Of a stretch of 64,000 nucleotides of DNA, positions 44,499 through 56,115 are shown piece by piece; the stretch's first letter is position 1; every line of letters starts with the position of its first letter. Below the pieces are notes generated by a model that saw nothing but the letters and a program-made list of their open reading frames with translations, was not told where the DNA came from and did not search any database. The stretch is from Shinisaurus crocodilurus (lineage: Eukaryota; Chordata; Lepidosauria; Squamata; Shinisauridae): NCBI GenBank assembly GCA_021292165.1, contig CM037880.1, positions 25,694,051 through 25,758,050 on the forward strand. Reading direction: 5' to 3'. Both the position numbers and the translations under genes were made by a program.

Positions 44499-44744
44499 AG
44501 CCAGTGTGGCGTAGTGGTGAGAGTGTTGGACTGGGACTCGGGAGATCTGGGTTCTAGTCCCCGCTCGGCCATGAAACTCACTGGGTGGCTTTTGGCCAGT
44601 CACTGCCTCTCAGCCTAACCTACCTCATAGGGCTGTTGTGTGAGGATCAAATGGGGAGGAGGAGGAGGATTATGTAAGCCGCCTTGAGTTCCTTGCAGGA
44701 AAAAAGGCGGGGTATAAATGTAATAAATAAAATAAAATAAAAAT
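44499..44744 (+). mobile_element. tRNA-derived SINE inserted into the DIRS-like gag
   Basis: Full length: AGCCAGTGTGGCGTAGTGGT at the start, GGGTTCTAGTCCCCGC as B box, tail TATAAATGTAATAAATAAAA. AATAG lies at both borders, a probable target duplication. It is younger than the DIRS fragment it splits. Confidence 0.9.
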
Positions 44745-44749
44745 AATAG

Positions 44750-45062
44750 TCAGGCTGTGGCCTGAGAGTGGGCTGTTCTCCGTCGCCATGGGGCGGCTTT
44801 GTGGGCTTGAGTGCTCGATCGCGCCCAGGCCCGTGGCCGGGCCGGGGTCTTGGGCGCCCGCCTGAAGAGCCCTAGTCCACATCTCAGCCTTGAGACGGTC
44901 GGCGCGCTGGCGTCGCATCTGCCTTGTAAAGGCCTGGCAATGAGGACATGAGTCCACCTTATGTCCCTCACCGAGGCAAAAAACGCAGAGCAAGTGTCCA
45001 TCGGTCGAGGGAAGTTTTGCCCCACAACGGACGCACTTGCGAAATGCTCCTTTGTGCAACAT
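44750..45062 (-). pseudogene. DIRS-like gag, zinc-binding part
   Basis: About 100 residues. CVRCGAKLPSTDGHLLCVFC and GEGHKVDSCPHC give a CxxC...CxxC...GxxH...CxxC pattern typical of gag ORFs of DIRS elements in reptiles and amphibians, followed by basic MRRQRADRLK. It is interrupted at the SINE. It starts at ATG 45062, although an upstream start cannot be excluded. Confidence 0.6.
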
Positions 45063-45634
45063 ATTTTTAGATGCGAATAGAAAGATTGAAGGTAGAAAAT
45101 GCCTTGTTGAAAGTTTTCAAACGAGGAGAAGTTCCGAAGTGACTTGCTGCAATGACGGTCGAAAGGAACTGAGGGAACGGGCGGGAACCCCTCCGGGTAT
45201 GCGCAGTCCGCGGTGGGGGAGGGGCTCCCGCCCAAAACGCCTTAGCTATAGAAGATTCCCGAAGGACCTCCGCGCAGGCACAGAGCCCATATGTGTGAAT
45301 CACAGAGACCACGAAGAATGCTTTGTTTTCAGCACCTGCTGGAAAAGCTTGATTTTTATTTAAACAAGCCTTCCCTGACTGACCAGCCACAGTTTTAGAT
45401 AACACAATCTAATTTAAAATATCTTAATTCTGTATTTTGAATCTTTTCTTTCTTTTTATTGTTCACTGCTCGGAAATCTTGTCAGATATAGAGCGGTATA
45501 TCAATCTTGTAAATAAATAAATAATCTAGAACTCCAAAGGTCCAGGAATGGGGTAAGGGAATTATTTTCCTGCCCTTAAAGGCCAAAGCCAGAATACGAT
45601 CAGAAGCAGAACAAAATTATACTGCTCAAGAGTG

Positions 45635-45830
45635 GCATTGTGTCCTACTTTACAGAGGGCAGCTGTCTATTTGAAGGTGTCCTCTATTTGATGGTCCAAG
45701 TCCAGTAGAGCCCTACGATGGGAGAGCAATCAGGGTCTTCAAGCTTCCCATCAACAGTTGGCCCGTCGACAACAGACCGGGCAGGTCACCTGGTCACAGT
45801 CTTCCCCACTATGGTCAGATGCATTGTGTT
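45635..45830. repeat. Group E repeat, weak copy
   Basis: TTTACAGAGGGCAGCTGTCT, TGTCCTCTATTTGATGG, CCGGGCAGGTCACCTGGTCA follow the order of the 21250-21520 copy. Confidence 0.4.
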
Positions 45831-46059
45831 TCTACTTATAGCAATTCTTCCTAAATTTGCTTCTATACACATAAATTAACATATGCAAATTTTATGCAAA
45901 TCTGTGTCCTCTTTTTTGGTGATGCATTTCCACTTTTGGCTGATGTGCAAGCAACCCTCCCTTTAGTGCTCTCAGAAAAAAATTAAGGCTGCTGGAGATC
46001 TGCACTCAGGCTTTGTTTTGAAAATATCTAAGAAAGCCCATAGGGGGAAACAAACTTAC

Positions 46060-46358
46060 CCAGCTTCAGAAGCATGAGTATTGGCCAAACCTGGGAAGAC
46101 TCTGTGGTAACTGGGGCCCAGTTGCCTCCTTTGGATGACATGACTACTTTCGTTGTCATTCAGGTAGCCTTTTGTTCCTATCTTCTTGTTGCTGGCATAG
46201 GCTCCAGAGTTGGCCGAGAACCCATTCAGTGTTCCATGACCGGACCTCCTATCCGTAACCTCCTGCTGGAATCCATCGCTTCTGTTCTCATACAGGTTGC
46301 TGGGATTTTTAGACAATTTGTATCCATGAGAAATTAGGAGATCCTCTACACTGAACAT
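46060..46358 (-). CDS. JCAD: JCAD first coding exon
   Basis: 299 coding bases from ATG at 46358, encoding residues 1-99 and two bases of codon 100. It starts MFSVEDLLISHGYKL, the conserved N-terminus of JCAD, and ends HASEAG across donor GG/GTAAGT at 46060/46059. The residual GG plus the first G of the next exon restores glycine, so phases match. The in-frame codon TGA at 46371-46373 upstream supports this ATG as the start. The exon continues as leader to the acceptor at 46415. Confidence 0.93.
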
Positions 46359-46412
46359 ATTGCACTGGCTTCATTTACCTCGGTACTCTCGGTACTCATG
46401 AACTGGGCCCAT
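46309..46412 (-). promoter_or_regulatory. JCAD: Upstream start codons in the JCAD leader
   Basis: The 56-nt leader (46359-46414, after acceptor TTCTTTTTCAG) has three ATGs. One at 46412 opens a 13-codon frame closed at 46371. One at 46399 overlaps the JCAD start and ends at 46346. One at 46374 overlaps too and ends at 46309. All three precede the true start, so they could lower translation. Confidence 0.6.
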
Positions 46413-46509
46413 CACTGAAAAAGAAGGCAAACAACTTGATGAGTAACGAAAAAAACGATGTATTCAACTCTAAAATGGAACACTAACCCATGGAGGAGAA
46501 GGCTATCAA

Positions 46510-46700
46510 TGGCTACTAGTCATGATGACTACATGCTACTTCCAGTATCAGAGGCAGTATACCGGTCCTGGAGAACATGAGCAGGAGGGTGCTGCTGCAA
46601 TCATGTCCTATTTGTAAGCTTCCCACAGGCAGCTGGTTGGCCACTTTGCTAACAGAATGCAGGACTAGATGGATTGGATTCAGCATGGCTCTTATGTTCA
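46510..46700 (+). mobile_element. LINE-tail repeat (group F)
   Basis: TTCCAGTATCAGAGGCAGTA, GCAGGAGGGTGCTGCTGCAA, CAGCTGGTTGGCCACTTTGC and GGCTCTTATGTTC match 33280-33545 in order. From 46701 to 47767 nothing else could be named. Confidence 0.55.
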
Positions 46701-47767
46701 CTAAAAAAAACATACAATCTGAGCACATGTAGAGATTTCAATAACCTCTCCCAATAATTATTTATACAATGCAGTTAATATCAAAATGTGCTATATGAAC
46801 TTTATTTGGTTAATCCTTTCAGTCTCAATCCAAGGAAGGTTGCGCTGCTACCATTACATACGTAGTGAACTCAGGCTGGGAACAAATTATTTGCCCACCA
46901 AGTCCATGGCTAAAATGGGACTTTAATTTTAATCCAATTCCTTTGAAAAAGGTAGCTAATAGTAAAGAGAGATAATGCTCTTCAAGAGTCTTGGATTGGT
47001 ATAAAAGGTTGAGGTTCCGTTTAACACATTTTTTGTAGCTTTTACTCATGCATAATGCAGGAACACTGGTAAGTACATTTCAAAGGCAAAACCCCAGCAA
47101 TGATACCCTTGAATAACTCAAAAGACAACCACATCAAATGCTTCTCCCAGCATGACCAACTTTAAGGCCTATGCATAAGTTATGCGCTTTCCTCTGTCGC
47201 GTGTGGCTTGGTCTACTTGCTTGCTTCGCTGCACTGTTTCTTGAATCTGTGAAACTCTGGGGAGAAAATTACAAAATGCCTAGGTGCCAACCTTAACTTC
47301 GGAGACACCCAGGTGCACATCATTTTTCATGTATAAGCCGAGCTATACAAACAAAAGAGAGACAGGATTGCGGTAACAGCAGTTGAGAAAAGCTAGCTCA
47401 GACATATAAACATAAGGAGATGATGATTCAAAGGCCACAGACAACCAACTCCAAGGATACTTCCCCCTCACTCCTACATGCACTTGCTTTTTAAAAGGGA
47501 GATTTACTTACAGCTGAACATGTAAACAATCTCCCTGGTTGGGTAGGGGGGGCTTGCATTTGAGGCAATGTAAGATGCTATGATAGCTTTGTAGAACTTG
47601 ATCCACAGTAGCCCTTTAGTTACTCACAGCCATTCGGGTGATGGACTTACATATGTGAATGCGCCCTAAGGCTCCGTAAAGTCTGAATGGGCAGATAAGA
47701 GTCTAACAACACATAAGCCTGGTGCACAGGCTTTCCAGTGTGCTTCTCTGGTTGAATCCATGTATAA

Positions 47768-48078
47768 CAGGGGTGGGCAACTTTAGGCACTCCCGGGCCA
47801 ATTTTCCCCCTGCTGGCTGCATTCTTGCTGCGGCAACAATTCCTTAAAAAAAAAAAAAAGCATTGGTTTGCCCCCAAAATCATTCCACAGGCTTACTAAG
47901 GGCAAACTGAGCTTGAAAACAAGCTAAATTTGTTCTTAGTAAGCCTCCATAGCAGTTTGCTGCCAAATTTTGGTGGCAAACCACCCATTCCCCCCCCCCT
48001 TATTTTGTGTGTGTGCAATGAGTGCCAGCCCTGGGGGGTGAGGACGGCCGCATGTGGTCCTTGTATTGCCCACCCCTG
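47768..48078. mobile_element. hAT-type non-autonomous element
   Basis: The ends CAGGGGTGGGCAAC and ATTGCCCACCCCTG are complementary, typical of hAT. Flanks ATGTATAA and GTCTATCA agree at five of eight bases and keep the TA centre. Interior ORFs are not transposase-like. Confidence 0.65.
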
Positions 48079-49329
48079 GTCTATCATGACACAGCTTAGT
48101 AGCATGATGATCGTAGCTTTGAAAAGGATTACCCCCATCACTGTCCAAGTCATCCCCGGAGAGGTGGGCGGGAAGAGAGGCTATACTGAAAACACCCAAA
48201 TATGTACAGAGCCAGACTGCTGTGAAATGCAGCATAGGTAGCAAAAGTGAGGAGACCCTTTCTTGAAGGGCACTTGTGGGGAGAACTGATATGTCTGGAA
48301 CAGTCTTATAACAGATGGCAAGGTTGGTTCAGGGCAACTGAAATTATTTTTTCATCCCTAATTGTTTTTCAAGCGTGAACACCTGGGACTGTGTGAGGAA
48401 CACGTAAGTGCAGAACATGGAACAGCTGGTTGCTAGAACAATTCACCCTCAAAAAAAGAAGATCCACTGTGACTACCGTAAACAGCAGAGTAGCGGTTGA
48501 CAGGTCACAGGTGCAAGGAAGAAATGTGCTTTTCCTGGTAGTATATAAACTCAGGGTAATAGTTTTGAGTGCAGCGTCCATTTTCCGGCCATTGACACAT
48601 TGCTGTCTGGGCAAAAAATAGCACACAAGAACCTCTCGACAGTTCCTTTAATAAGTGCCCTGGCTACAGAAGTAAATAGCTAGAGACAAAACTGCAAAGC
48701 GAGGAAAACGGACCCCAGTCCCCAGATAACTTTTGTTATGCCCCCTCAAGAAACCTGGTGAACCAACCTTTCCTTCTTTAGCTGGGAAAGGTACTGACAC
48801 ATTTTAATTTTGGAGGAAAAGGCACAAACAACTCCAAGGCAGTGACCTTGTGAGGCAGATATTCCCAACATCTTGGAAGTTGGGAATGGTACCCTGAGTT
48901 TCATACCATCTAGGGAAAAGGAGCTACCAGAGTGCAACGGAAAACAAAACAAACAAACAAAAAACAGGCCAACACTTAGTGTAGCATAGGAGCTAAGAGA
49001 ATAAACAGTGAATCAGAAAGTCCCAAGTTCAAGCCTTGCCTCTCCCCAGCTCGTGTCCTTGGGCAGCACCTGTTCCCTGACACCCTCTAGTTTTTTGTCT
49101 GGCCCAGCACTCCGAGCAGCACCAGGAGGCTGAATCTAGCTACCAGGCCCCGCAACCCAGTGTTGCTTTGGGGCATTAGGCGAAATTAAAAGGGTGGCTA
49201 GAATGAGCTGCCAGTATTAGTTGGAGCACTGACCCACAGCCAGAGAAGCCTGCCAGGGCCAACTGACAGAGGAGTGGGTCCACCAGAGGGCACTTTGCCC
49301 ACGGGCCCTCAGACCTTGAGCCAGCCTTG
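48079..49329. other. Gene-free stretch upstream of JCAD
   Basis: No ORF or repeat that I can name. Confidence 0.4.
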
Positions 49330-49465
49330 CCTCTCCCATGAACTCATTAGGTAGCCTCAGTCAAATCAAACCCCCCCCCTCTCTCTCAGCCTCAGCCCTT
49401 CCATCTGCAATACAGGGATAATACTACTGACCTACCTCACAGGGCTATTGTGAGGATTAAGAAGA
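49330..49465 (+). mobile_element. MIR/CORE-SINE-like fragment
   Basis: GGTAGCCTCAGTCAAATCAA, CTCAGCCTCAGCCCTTCC, ATCTGCAATACAGGGATAAT and ACCTACCTCACAGGGCTATT follow the MIR order. Confidence 0.55.
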
Positions 49466-49477
49466 TAACCGAAGTGA

Positions 49478-49565
49478 ACACTGGGAATTGTAGTTCAGTG
49501 CAGATAATGACAATTTCCTGATGAATACCTCTAGCCTCCTCACAGAACTATAATTCCCAGGGTTC
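49478..49565. repeat. Inverted pair with ZNF143-like words
   Basis: CTGGGAATTGTAGTTC and GAACTATAATTCCCAG are complementary arms about 45 bases apart. They match the AACTACAATTCCCAG form of the ZNF143/THAP11 motif. Confidence 0.5.
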
Positions 49566-50812
49566 TAAGAGAAAAGTGGGTGGGGGGAAGCCATGACAGT
49601 TAAGCTTTCAGTTATACTTCAAAATCTGGGAAGTATAGCTTTGGGGGATGTGCTGATAAGAGAATTTTCACACAAGAAAGAGCATGGTGGCTGTCTATTT
49701 CCCCATGCATACTTTCTTGAACAGACACATTATGTCAGATATTCAGTGTTGGGTTCCCACCCCAGAATTGGTTACACATTTTTGTTTTTTGGTAAAGGTG
49801 TGTTACAGGTGTCCAAATCCAGTCCCAGCACTTAAAAATCTACACCAGGGATGTATCTACATGTTTGGCAGGCAGACTCTGGTTAGTCCGTGCCTGCATG
49901 GCAGCGTGTAACGAAGGACACAGGAAGCATCCCTCAGTAAACGTGCTACCTCCTCCAACACAGACACACAGGATGGATGGATCCATCTATTTTGGGTTTG
50001 TGTTATTTTCACACATGTTTAGTCATAAGTCTGTTCCATTTCCACATGAATCTACTATATAAAAAACAAAAATCTGCATGAAATTCGTATTTAAATACAT
50101 TTTAATGTGTATATTTAAGTGCATTCTTTTCAGAAAATATGTATTTCTAAACATATTTCCTGTCAAGGTATGCATTTCTAAACATATTTTATCCTAAAAC
50201 GTGCACATTTTTTTTTTGAGCCAAGAACTGCAATGCACAATTTGGAGAGGGTGTGAAATTCGAAGTATACCTGTGTGTTCTGATCTGCACTTTAGCCTGG
50301 GAGATGCAGACTGGGTCAGTTGATATTCCTCAGTCATCCCTAACGTGCACACAGCAATCACAAACACAACTGCACAGGCAGCAGGACTAGTGCCAATATC
50401 TGGCTGATCTTCTCCTGTGAGCTGAACTGCCAAAAACAGAAGGGGGACAAATCCAGCATCAGCACTTTTAGTCATGTGTATTGCTGAGGTTTGCACGTTC
50501 CTCAAATGCACAGACAAACTATTCAAAATTCCTCTGTGTGTATGCACGCATGTGCGCGTGCGCACACACACAGACACAGGAAATTTGGAGTTCTAAATAC
50601 TGAAGATTTAAGCCTCAAGGTAAGATGGAACGCACACTACGGATGGGAAACAACAAGTGAGCCCAAGTTTATGCTTTTCAGATCTGATTTCCATGCCCAT
50701 ATGACTAATCTCCTTAATATTTGAAGACATGCCCCCCCACTGCCCTAACTGGGACAAGAACTCTGTCCTGTGTATGCCCACTGTGCCCTTTGTATCCATG
50801 AAAACGACAGGC
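49566..50812. other. Gene-free stretch
   Basis: Mostly AT-rich with repeated words such as TTTCTAAACATATTT at 50138-50190. No gene is supported. Confidence 0.4.
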
Positions 50813-50857
50813 GTTGTAGAACAAAACATCTGGAGCACCACAGGTTGCCCAACTCTG
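50813..50857. mobile_element. Half copy of palindromic hAT-type element
   Basis: GTTGTAGAACAAAACATCTG to CAGGTTGCCCAACTCTG is a right arm; the flank CTATAACA has TA at positions 4-5. Confidence 0.45.
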
Positions 50858-50992
50858 CTATAACAGCTGTCCCTGGAACCAGAACTTTCTTCTGGATGAA
50901 TTTGTTGATTTCCAGTCCATGCCAGTTTTGCATGTGTTCAACCATAAATCCATCCTATCCTGTTTCTGCATCAGTCTGAAATTTTTTTAAAC

Positions 50993-51015
50993 ACACACAC
51001 ACACACACACACACA
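50993..51015. repeat. (CA)n microsatellite
   Basis: About eleven CA units. From 51016 to 51840 no gene or named repeat is seen. Confidence 0.95.
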
Positions 51016-51840
51016 ACCCCTGAACATTTGTACTTATTTTCTCTAAAATATGCATTTTTGTTCCCCTTAAAATACACATTCTTGTGTGCAATTTTTCCTA
51101 ATTTTTGACCTGAGAACTGCACCGCAAAATTCATAGACATGCACAATCCAAAGAATAACTGCGTTCCCATCTACGTATTGGTCCAGGAAGTGCGAATTAG
51201 GTCAGTTCCCTTAAAAATGTGGACTGAACAAAATTCTACCCCATCCCTAGGGGAAAAGCACATGGAACAATATATATTTCTGATCTTGTTTGCCCCCTTT
51301 TGCAAATGCCCACTGAGTGGCAAAAAAACGGACTGCAGGCCGCCTTTCTTTCAAATCTCCTTCTCATCAGAAGCTGCCTGAGAGCAAATGTGCAGGCTTC
51401 CTTATCTGGTGAAAGGTTGTTGTTTTTTTTTAAAGGATAGAAAACAGTGTGCCTTCCTGGAGCTCCTTTGTTTTGTTTCCAAATGACATCACAGATTTCG
51501 GAGAGATTTCGCTTCCTCAGGATGTTCGCTATCTCCCCAGAGTTTCCAACTTATCAAGCTTTAGCCAGAGCAGCTCCGTGGAAACATGAGCCAGACCCTT
51601 TTTGGCTATTTCTCAGCTACGCTGGACAGACTTACGTTCAAAATACTTGCTCACACAGCCCTTGCAGGAAAAGAGAGGAAGCAGTGAGATCACCCTCTTC
51701 TTGCGGATCGTTTTTTCCTCCTTGTACCACAGAACAAGGCTCCTTTAAGATGATTTGTTTTAAGGAGGAGCGATTGTTCTGGAGCAAGGGCCTCATTCCC
51801 ACACAGACTCCCCAGCGCTTATGCCAACACAAGCACTGTG

Positions 51841-52030
51841 AACATAGGATGCTGCCTTTTACCGAGTCAGATCATGGGTCTATCTAGCCCGGTATTGTCG
51901 ACACGGACTGGCAGTGGCTCTCCAGCGTTTCAGATAGGATTTTTTTCTTTCCCTACCTGGGGATGCGGGGAATCGAACCTGGGACCTTCTGAATGCAAAG
52001 CATGTGCTCTACCACTGAGCTACGGCCTCT
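51841..52030 (-). mobile_element. Second tRNA-SINE type, antisense, well preserved
   Basis: The minus strand reads GCCGTAGCTCAGTGGTAGAG (A box) and GGTCCCAGGTTCGATTCCCC (B box), then a body and the tail GAGTCAG...GGCAGCATCCTATGTT complement. The tRNA-like half could be called as a tRNA gene by software, but the body and tail shared with 57781-57968 show it is a SINE. Confidence 0.85.
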
Positions 52031-52244
52031 AGCCGAATGTCACTTGAGGCAGAAGTGCTACACAAACACAGTCCACTTAGGAATTTTTAGTAACTGATTG
52101 TATTCCTAATACAGAAGCAAAAAAGGGATGTTAAATAAGATGTACATTGGTCTCAAAATGGCAATGTTTCTTCCCTTGCCCGTTCACCTCAAAGCATGGC
52201 TATTTCTCTAAGGCATTCTATGAAGACATTCTCTGAATGTCTTC

Positions 52245-52397
52245 ATAGGATCACAGAGTTGGAAGGGGCCTACAAGGCCATCGAGTCCAACCCCCCTGCT
52301 CAGTGCAGGAAACTAGAGGAGGGGTCTCCCATCCAAGTAATCACCAGGCCTGACCCTGCTTAGCTTTCCACGCTCAGACAAGCTGAGCCAGCGCAAG
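52245..52397 (-). mobile_element. 5S-rRNA-derived SINE with CR1-like tail, copy 2
   Basis: The plus strand starts ATAGGATCACAGAGTTGGAA (CR1 end complement) and continues to GGGTCTCCCATCCAAGTAAT, CACCAGGCCTGACCCTGCTT and AGCTTTCCACGCTCAGACAA, the complement of the 5S middle and 3' half. Same junction as at 34294-34461. Confidence 0.85.
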
Positions 52398-52406
52398 CAA
52401 ATGGGC

Positions 52407-52470
52407 ATGCTAGCTGGGCACGATGGGAGTTGTAGTCCAACACATCCAGAGGGCAGCAGGTGGGGGCTGC
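52407..52470. mobile_element. Half copy of palindromic element, group B
   Basis: ATGCTAGCTGGGCACGATGG and GAGTTGTAGTCCAACACATC form the right arm. Confidence 0.55.
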
Positions 52471-53462
52471 TTCCCACAACAACAAAATTCCTAAATGGAA
52501 GTCACTTTTCACAGAGGAAATAGCGCAGGCGGGTGCTGTTTCTCATGTACAATAAGCAGCTATTTCACAGTCACCCCCAATGGACAAGCATCTGTCAATA
52601 CGCCGTTTTGGGGGCAAGAAGTGATGTTAGGATTGGGTCTGGATGCTCCTTCACTTCCTGAAAGAAATGCTCAGCACTGCAATGGTGACGCTCCAGGCAG
52701 CCTACCTGAGGAGAAGCGTAGCAGTTTATAATTCGGCAGCCCGAGAACCTCGGCGTTAAATGGCCCAAATCCAGAGAAAGTTAGTCTTGCTTCTCCCATT
52801 GAAATCAACAAGACAAGTTATCTTTGACTAATTTATGCCCCATTCATTTCAATGGGACTTCAGCGTGACTAACGTTCTTTGGATGTAGGCCTGTGTGTAC
52901 AGGGCGGCTTGCATTTTACTTTCCTCCCTTCCCTTGCATTGTGGGTAAAGTGACATAAAATGATAAAATACAAGGGAGCATGAAGCAATTGCATATTCTT
53001 CCCCTGCTTACCCACCAAGTTTCCATTTCCCCCTTCCTCTGTTGTTTCCCTGTGTCTAGTTTAGATTGTAAGCTTGGGGTAAGGGACCTGTCGTACCTTT
53101 TCTTTGTAAAATACCATGAATATAGCTGGCACTCTATAAAATGCTGCTGCTGCTACCGCCAGTAATAATAATGAAGAAAAAAAAGATGAAGAAGAGTATA
53201 ATGCCACTTGGGAGGTGGGGAAACGGATGTGCATGTTTGTTTATATTTGCACTAAAGTTATAAATCTAATTCCAAAAAAAGTAAGTTTCTAGCCCATATA
53301 ACTGCAAAGGAAGACTTGAAAGTGCTGCAGAAGCCAGAGTAGTGGAGGGCTAAGTATGCATTCCAGTAGTCAGAGGGTGTAGCTCTTTGAACCTCCTCAT
53401 GAACAGGAGGAGCAGAATTAAGCAATACACATGCAAATCCACTCAATTACTATAATTTACAC
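52471..53462. other. Gene-free stretch with one old repeat
   Basis: 52775-52890 has inverted words (CTCCCATTGAAATCAACAAG and CATTTCAATGGGACTTCAGC), a probable old palindromic element. No gene is seen. Confidence 0.35.
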
Positions 53463-53596
53463 CAGGGATGGGAAGAAAGTAGATCTCCAGATTTTGGACT
53501 TCAACTCCCAGTATTACTGACCATTGGCCATGCTGGCAGGGGCTTCTGGGAGTTGAAGTCCAAAACATTGGGAAATCTACCTTCTGCCCACCCCTG
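53463..53596. mobile_element. Palindromic hAT-type element
   Basis: The ends CAGGGATGGGAAG and CTTCTGCCCACCCCTG, and inner TTGGACTTCAACTCCCAG/CTGGGAGTTGAAGTCCAA, are complementary. Flanks ATTTACAC and ATTTATAC match at seven of eight. Confidence 0.75.
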
Positions 53597-54827
53597 ATTT
53601 ATACAGGTCGCGGAATTCGGCTTTTCTTGGTGCAGAATTTGCATTACCTTGGTGAAGAATTACTTGTGTTGGAGTCAAGCTAGTTTTCCCTCATGGGAAA
53701 GTGTTCCTCATATGCATCCCATATTTATTCTTTCTAACAAAAGGCAAGCAAAATAAATGTCCTTCTACTCTTTGGAACGGCAGAACAAAACTTTAATTGA
53801 TAAAGCACCACCCACAAGTTTGCCTTGCTGATGTGCCCCTGGAGTTGTATAAATAACTGGAAATATAATGAAAACAATGCAACATCTATCCACAAAACCC
53901 ACCCTCTGGCTTTTCACAGATACCAAAATTATTATTGAAAGGATGGGGGAAGGAGAAGATGTGGGAGAAGAGCAAAACACACATTCAATTGTGGCCACTA
54001 ATATTGAACAACTACCAAAAAAATGGAATAAAAACATTGGAACAAAGTTCCAACAACAAACAGGACGGCTGCTTGCGGTTGTTAGAATGAGGAACAAGAT
54101 GCATGTACCACACACGCTGTAGTAACAAGCACAGCCAGGTGATGTCGACCTGAGGTGAACAGCTGAGGTGATGAATCATGAGGCCCAGGCCCAGGTCACA
54201 GAGACCTGTGACTAGCAGCCAAGATAACTGCTGAAATCTCTTTGATGTCTGTAAAATAAAATAAAAAAGCACATCCATCTCCAATAATAATAATTCAAAT
54301 AATCTCCAACATTGCATGTGTGTGTGGGGAGTGGTTCTTTAAAAAAAAAAAACCCTCAGGATTTTACATGTTACTTTCGGATAAAATCCAAGGGCCTTAT
54401 CAACAGTACCCGAGCAGAAGTCCTTTCAGAAATTATTTAGCAGCTCTGCCCAATACTAATCCATACCATAAGCTCCAACATTTATCAGATAAAAATACAC
54501 TTGCTCTACATTCAGGATGCCTCCAAACAGAAGGGTTGTTTTACAATCTCAGATAAGCTCATTCATCACACCCGACAGCCATAAGTCACAAGGCATCTAT
54601 GTACTGATAGCCCTCAGTCCATATGACTTAGGGTGGCGTGCCAGCCTATGCACGGATGGCGCAGTTCACACACAAAGGAAGCAGCACTAAATATTTGGTA
54701 CAACCTCCTTGCAAAGCTGTACCTTGCCCTAATTCCTGCAGTTCAAGCGCTGGCATCGGCTTGATACCCTCATAATAATACCTCACCTATAGCAGGTTCA
54801 TGGTATGAACACTTATCCCGCTGGCTG
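53597..54827. other. Gene-free stretch
   Basis: ORF-sized frames at 53765-54115 and 53868-54122 face each other and look like chance. No repeat was named. Confidence 0.35.
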
Positions 54828-55245
54828 AATTAGCATATAATGATAAGCCAGGAATGCTGGCTTAATCAACCACAACATGAACAAACTGCATTGTACCTGG
54901 TGTGTTTCCACTTTGCTCCCCCGTTTGTGTGAGCAACTAAACAAACCTGGAAGGGGACAGCTTTGTGCGACGTCCAAACCCAGGATTATGGGTAAGTGTG
55001 CCCAAACAAGCCAAGATTCATAAACTAACAAGAAACCCTGGTTTAAACCTAGTTTATGAATCCTGGCTGGCTTGTTTGGGCATGCTTAACCATAATCTCA
55101 GGTTTGGAGGTCACACAAAATTCTTCCCTTTCTAGATATTTACCTGCTCATGTGAAGGGAGGAGAGAAAAGGCTGTATGCACCAGCATGCAGTTCATTTA
55201 CTCTGTGGTTTATTAAACCAGGATTCCTGGCTTAGCGTTATGTGC
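54828..55245. mobile_element. Nested foldback element, group D
   Basis: The outer arms (GCATATAATGATAAGCCAGG and CCTGGCTTAGCGTTATGTGC) and an inner pair (AAACAAGCCAAGATTCATAA and TTATGAATCCTGGCTGGCTT) fold one inside the other, with a further pair GTCCAAACCCAGGATTATG/CATAATCTCAGGTTTGGAGG. No ORF. Confidence 0.65.
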
Positions 55246-55979
55246 AAATGCTTCCACTACTTTCTCCATAGTATAACAGGTCTTCAAGTTGTTTCAAACA
55301 GCTGCAAGCCCTATTTGGCCCAAAGCTGTATAGTGAGATGAAAGAAGTGTGTGATTTTGTGTGACCTCCAAACCCCATGGGAAGACGCCTCCTTCAAACC
55401 ACTTTCGAATCTCTAAAGAACCATCTCCTGTCTCTACCTGAAGGGAGTTCCAGACTGTTTCAATCACACCCTGTTGCTTACAACCTTGATGGCCAAACTG
55501 CATGTGATGCTGAATGCATTGCTTGCAATTGGGTAACTTTTTTTAATTATTTTTTTTTAAGGTAAACAGAAGCTGCTTGTGGGCACACTGGGAATGGGGG
55601 TTAAATTGCACCCAAACCTGTTGCTGATGGGACCTTCCTTCCCATGGCTAATAGCAGCTTGGGGGGGGGGATTTTTTTTTATCAGAAGCACAACACAGGA
55701 GGAAAGGGTTAATCACTCAGGCCACTTAGCAGCTGCTATTTACAATTTTTGAAAAAATGTTTCACGTAACTACAAGCAGCAGGTTTAGGGTCATGTGTAG
55801 TTTGAGCCCAAGTCATTTACCAGTCTCCATAGTCCTTCCTCCCCCAGATCCCTACATGATACTAAACTCCCACCTGCCCCCGCTTCCTCTCCCATGGGTG
55901 AGCCACCATCTCCACTGTTCTATCCATGCGCTCATTTCCCTCGCACAGAAAGGTTGCGGCTTGCGGCTAGCTCCTAACC

Positions 55980-56115
55980 CAGCCTTCCTCAAGCTGGTGC
56001 TCGCCAGATGTGTTGGACTGCAACTCCCAAAATTCCTAGCCAGGATGGCCAGTGGCTGGGAATTTTGGAAGTTGCAGTCCAACACATCTGGAGGGCACCA
56101 GCTTGAGGAAGGCTG
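55980..56115. mobile_element. Palindromic hAT-type element, group B
   Basis: The ends CAGCCTTCCTCAAGCTGG and CCAGCTTGAGGAAGGCTG are flanked by TCCTAACC and CCCTAACC (seven of eight, TA centred). The core is TTGGACTGCAACTCCCAAAA. Confidence 0.85.

Larger units (their letters stand above)
44222..45350 (-). mobile_element. DIRS-like retrotransposon fragment, 5' part
   Basis: A cysteine/histidine-rich gag-like ORF (44670-45062) and its continuation (44223-44498) lie downstream of a GC-rich leader at 45170-45290 (CGGGCGGGAACCCCTCCGGG). No reverse transcriptase or tyrosine recombinase part is present. Edges are approximate. It is in the same orientation as JCAD. Confidence 0.6.
40707..46059 (-). 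other. JCAD: JCAD intron between the first two coding exons
   Basis: 5.35 kb with GTAAGTTTG donor at 46059 and TTTTGCAG acceptor at 40707. It holds three long microsatellites, a DIRS-like gag fragment split by a SINE (44222-45350), and a weak group E repeat (45635-45830). No alternative exon is evident. Confidence 0.8.

Noticed and set aside
51950..52030. Possible tRNA gene
   Set aside because: A- and B-box words are good, but the sequence continues into a SINE body and tail shared with other copies.
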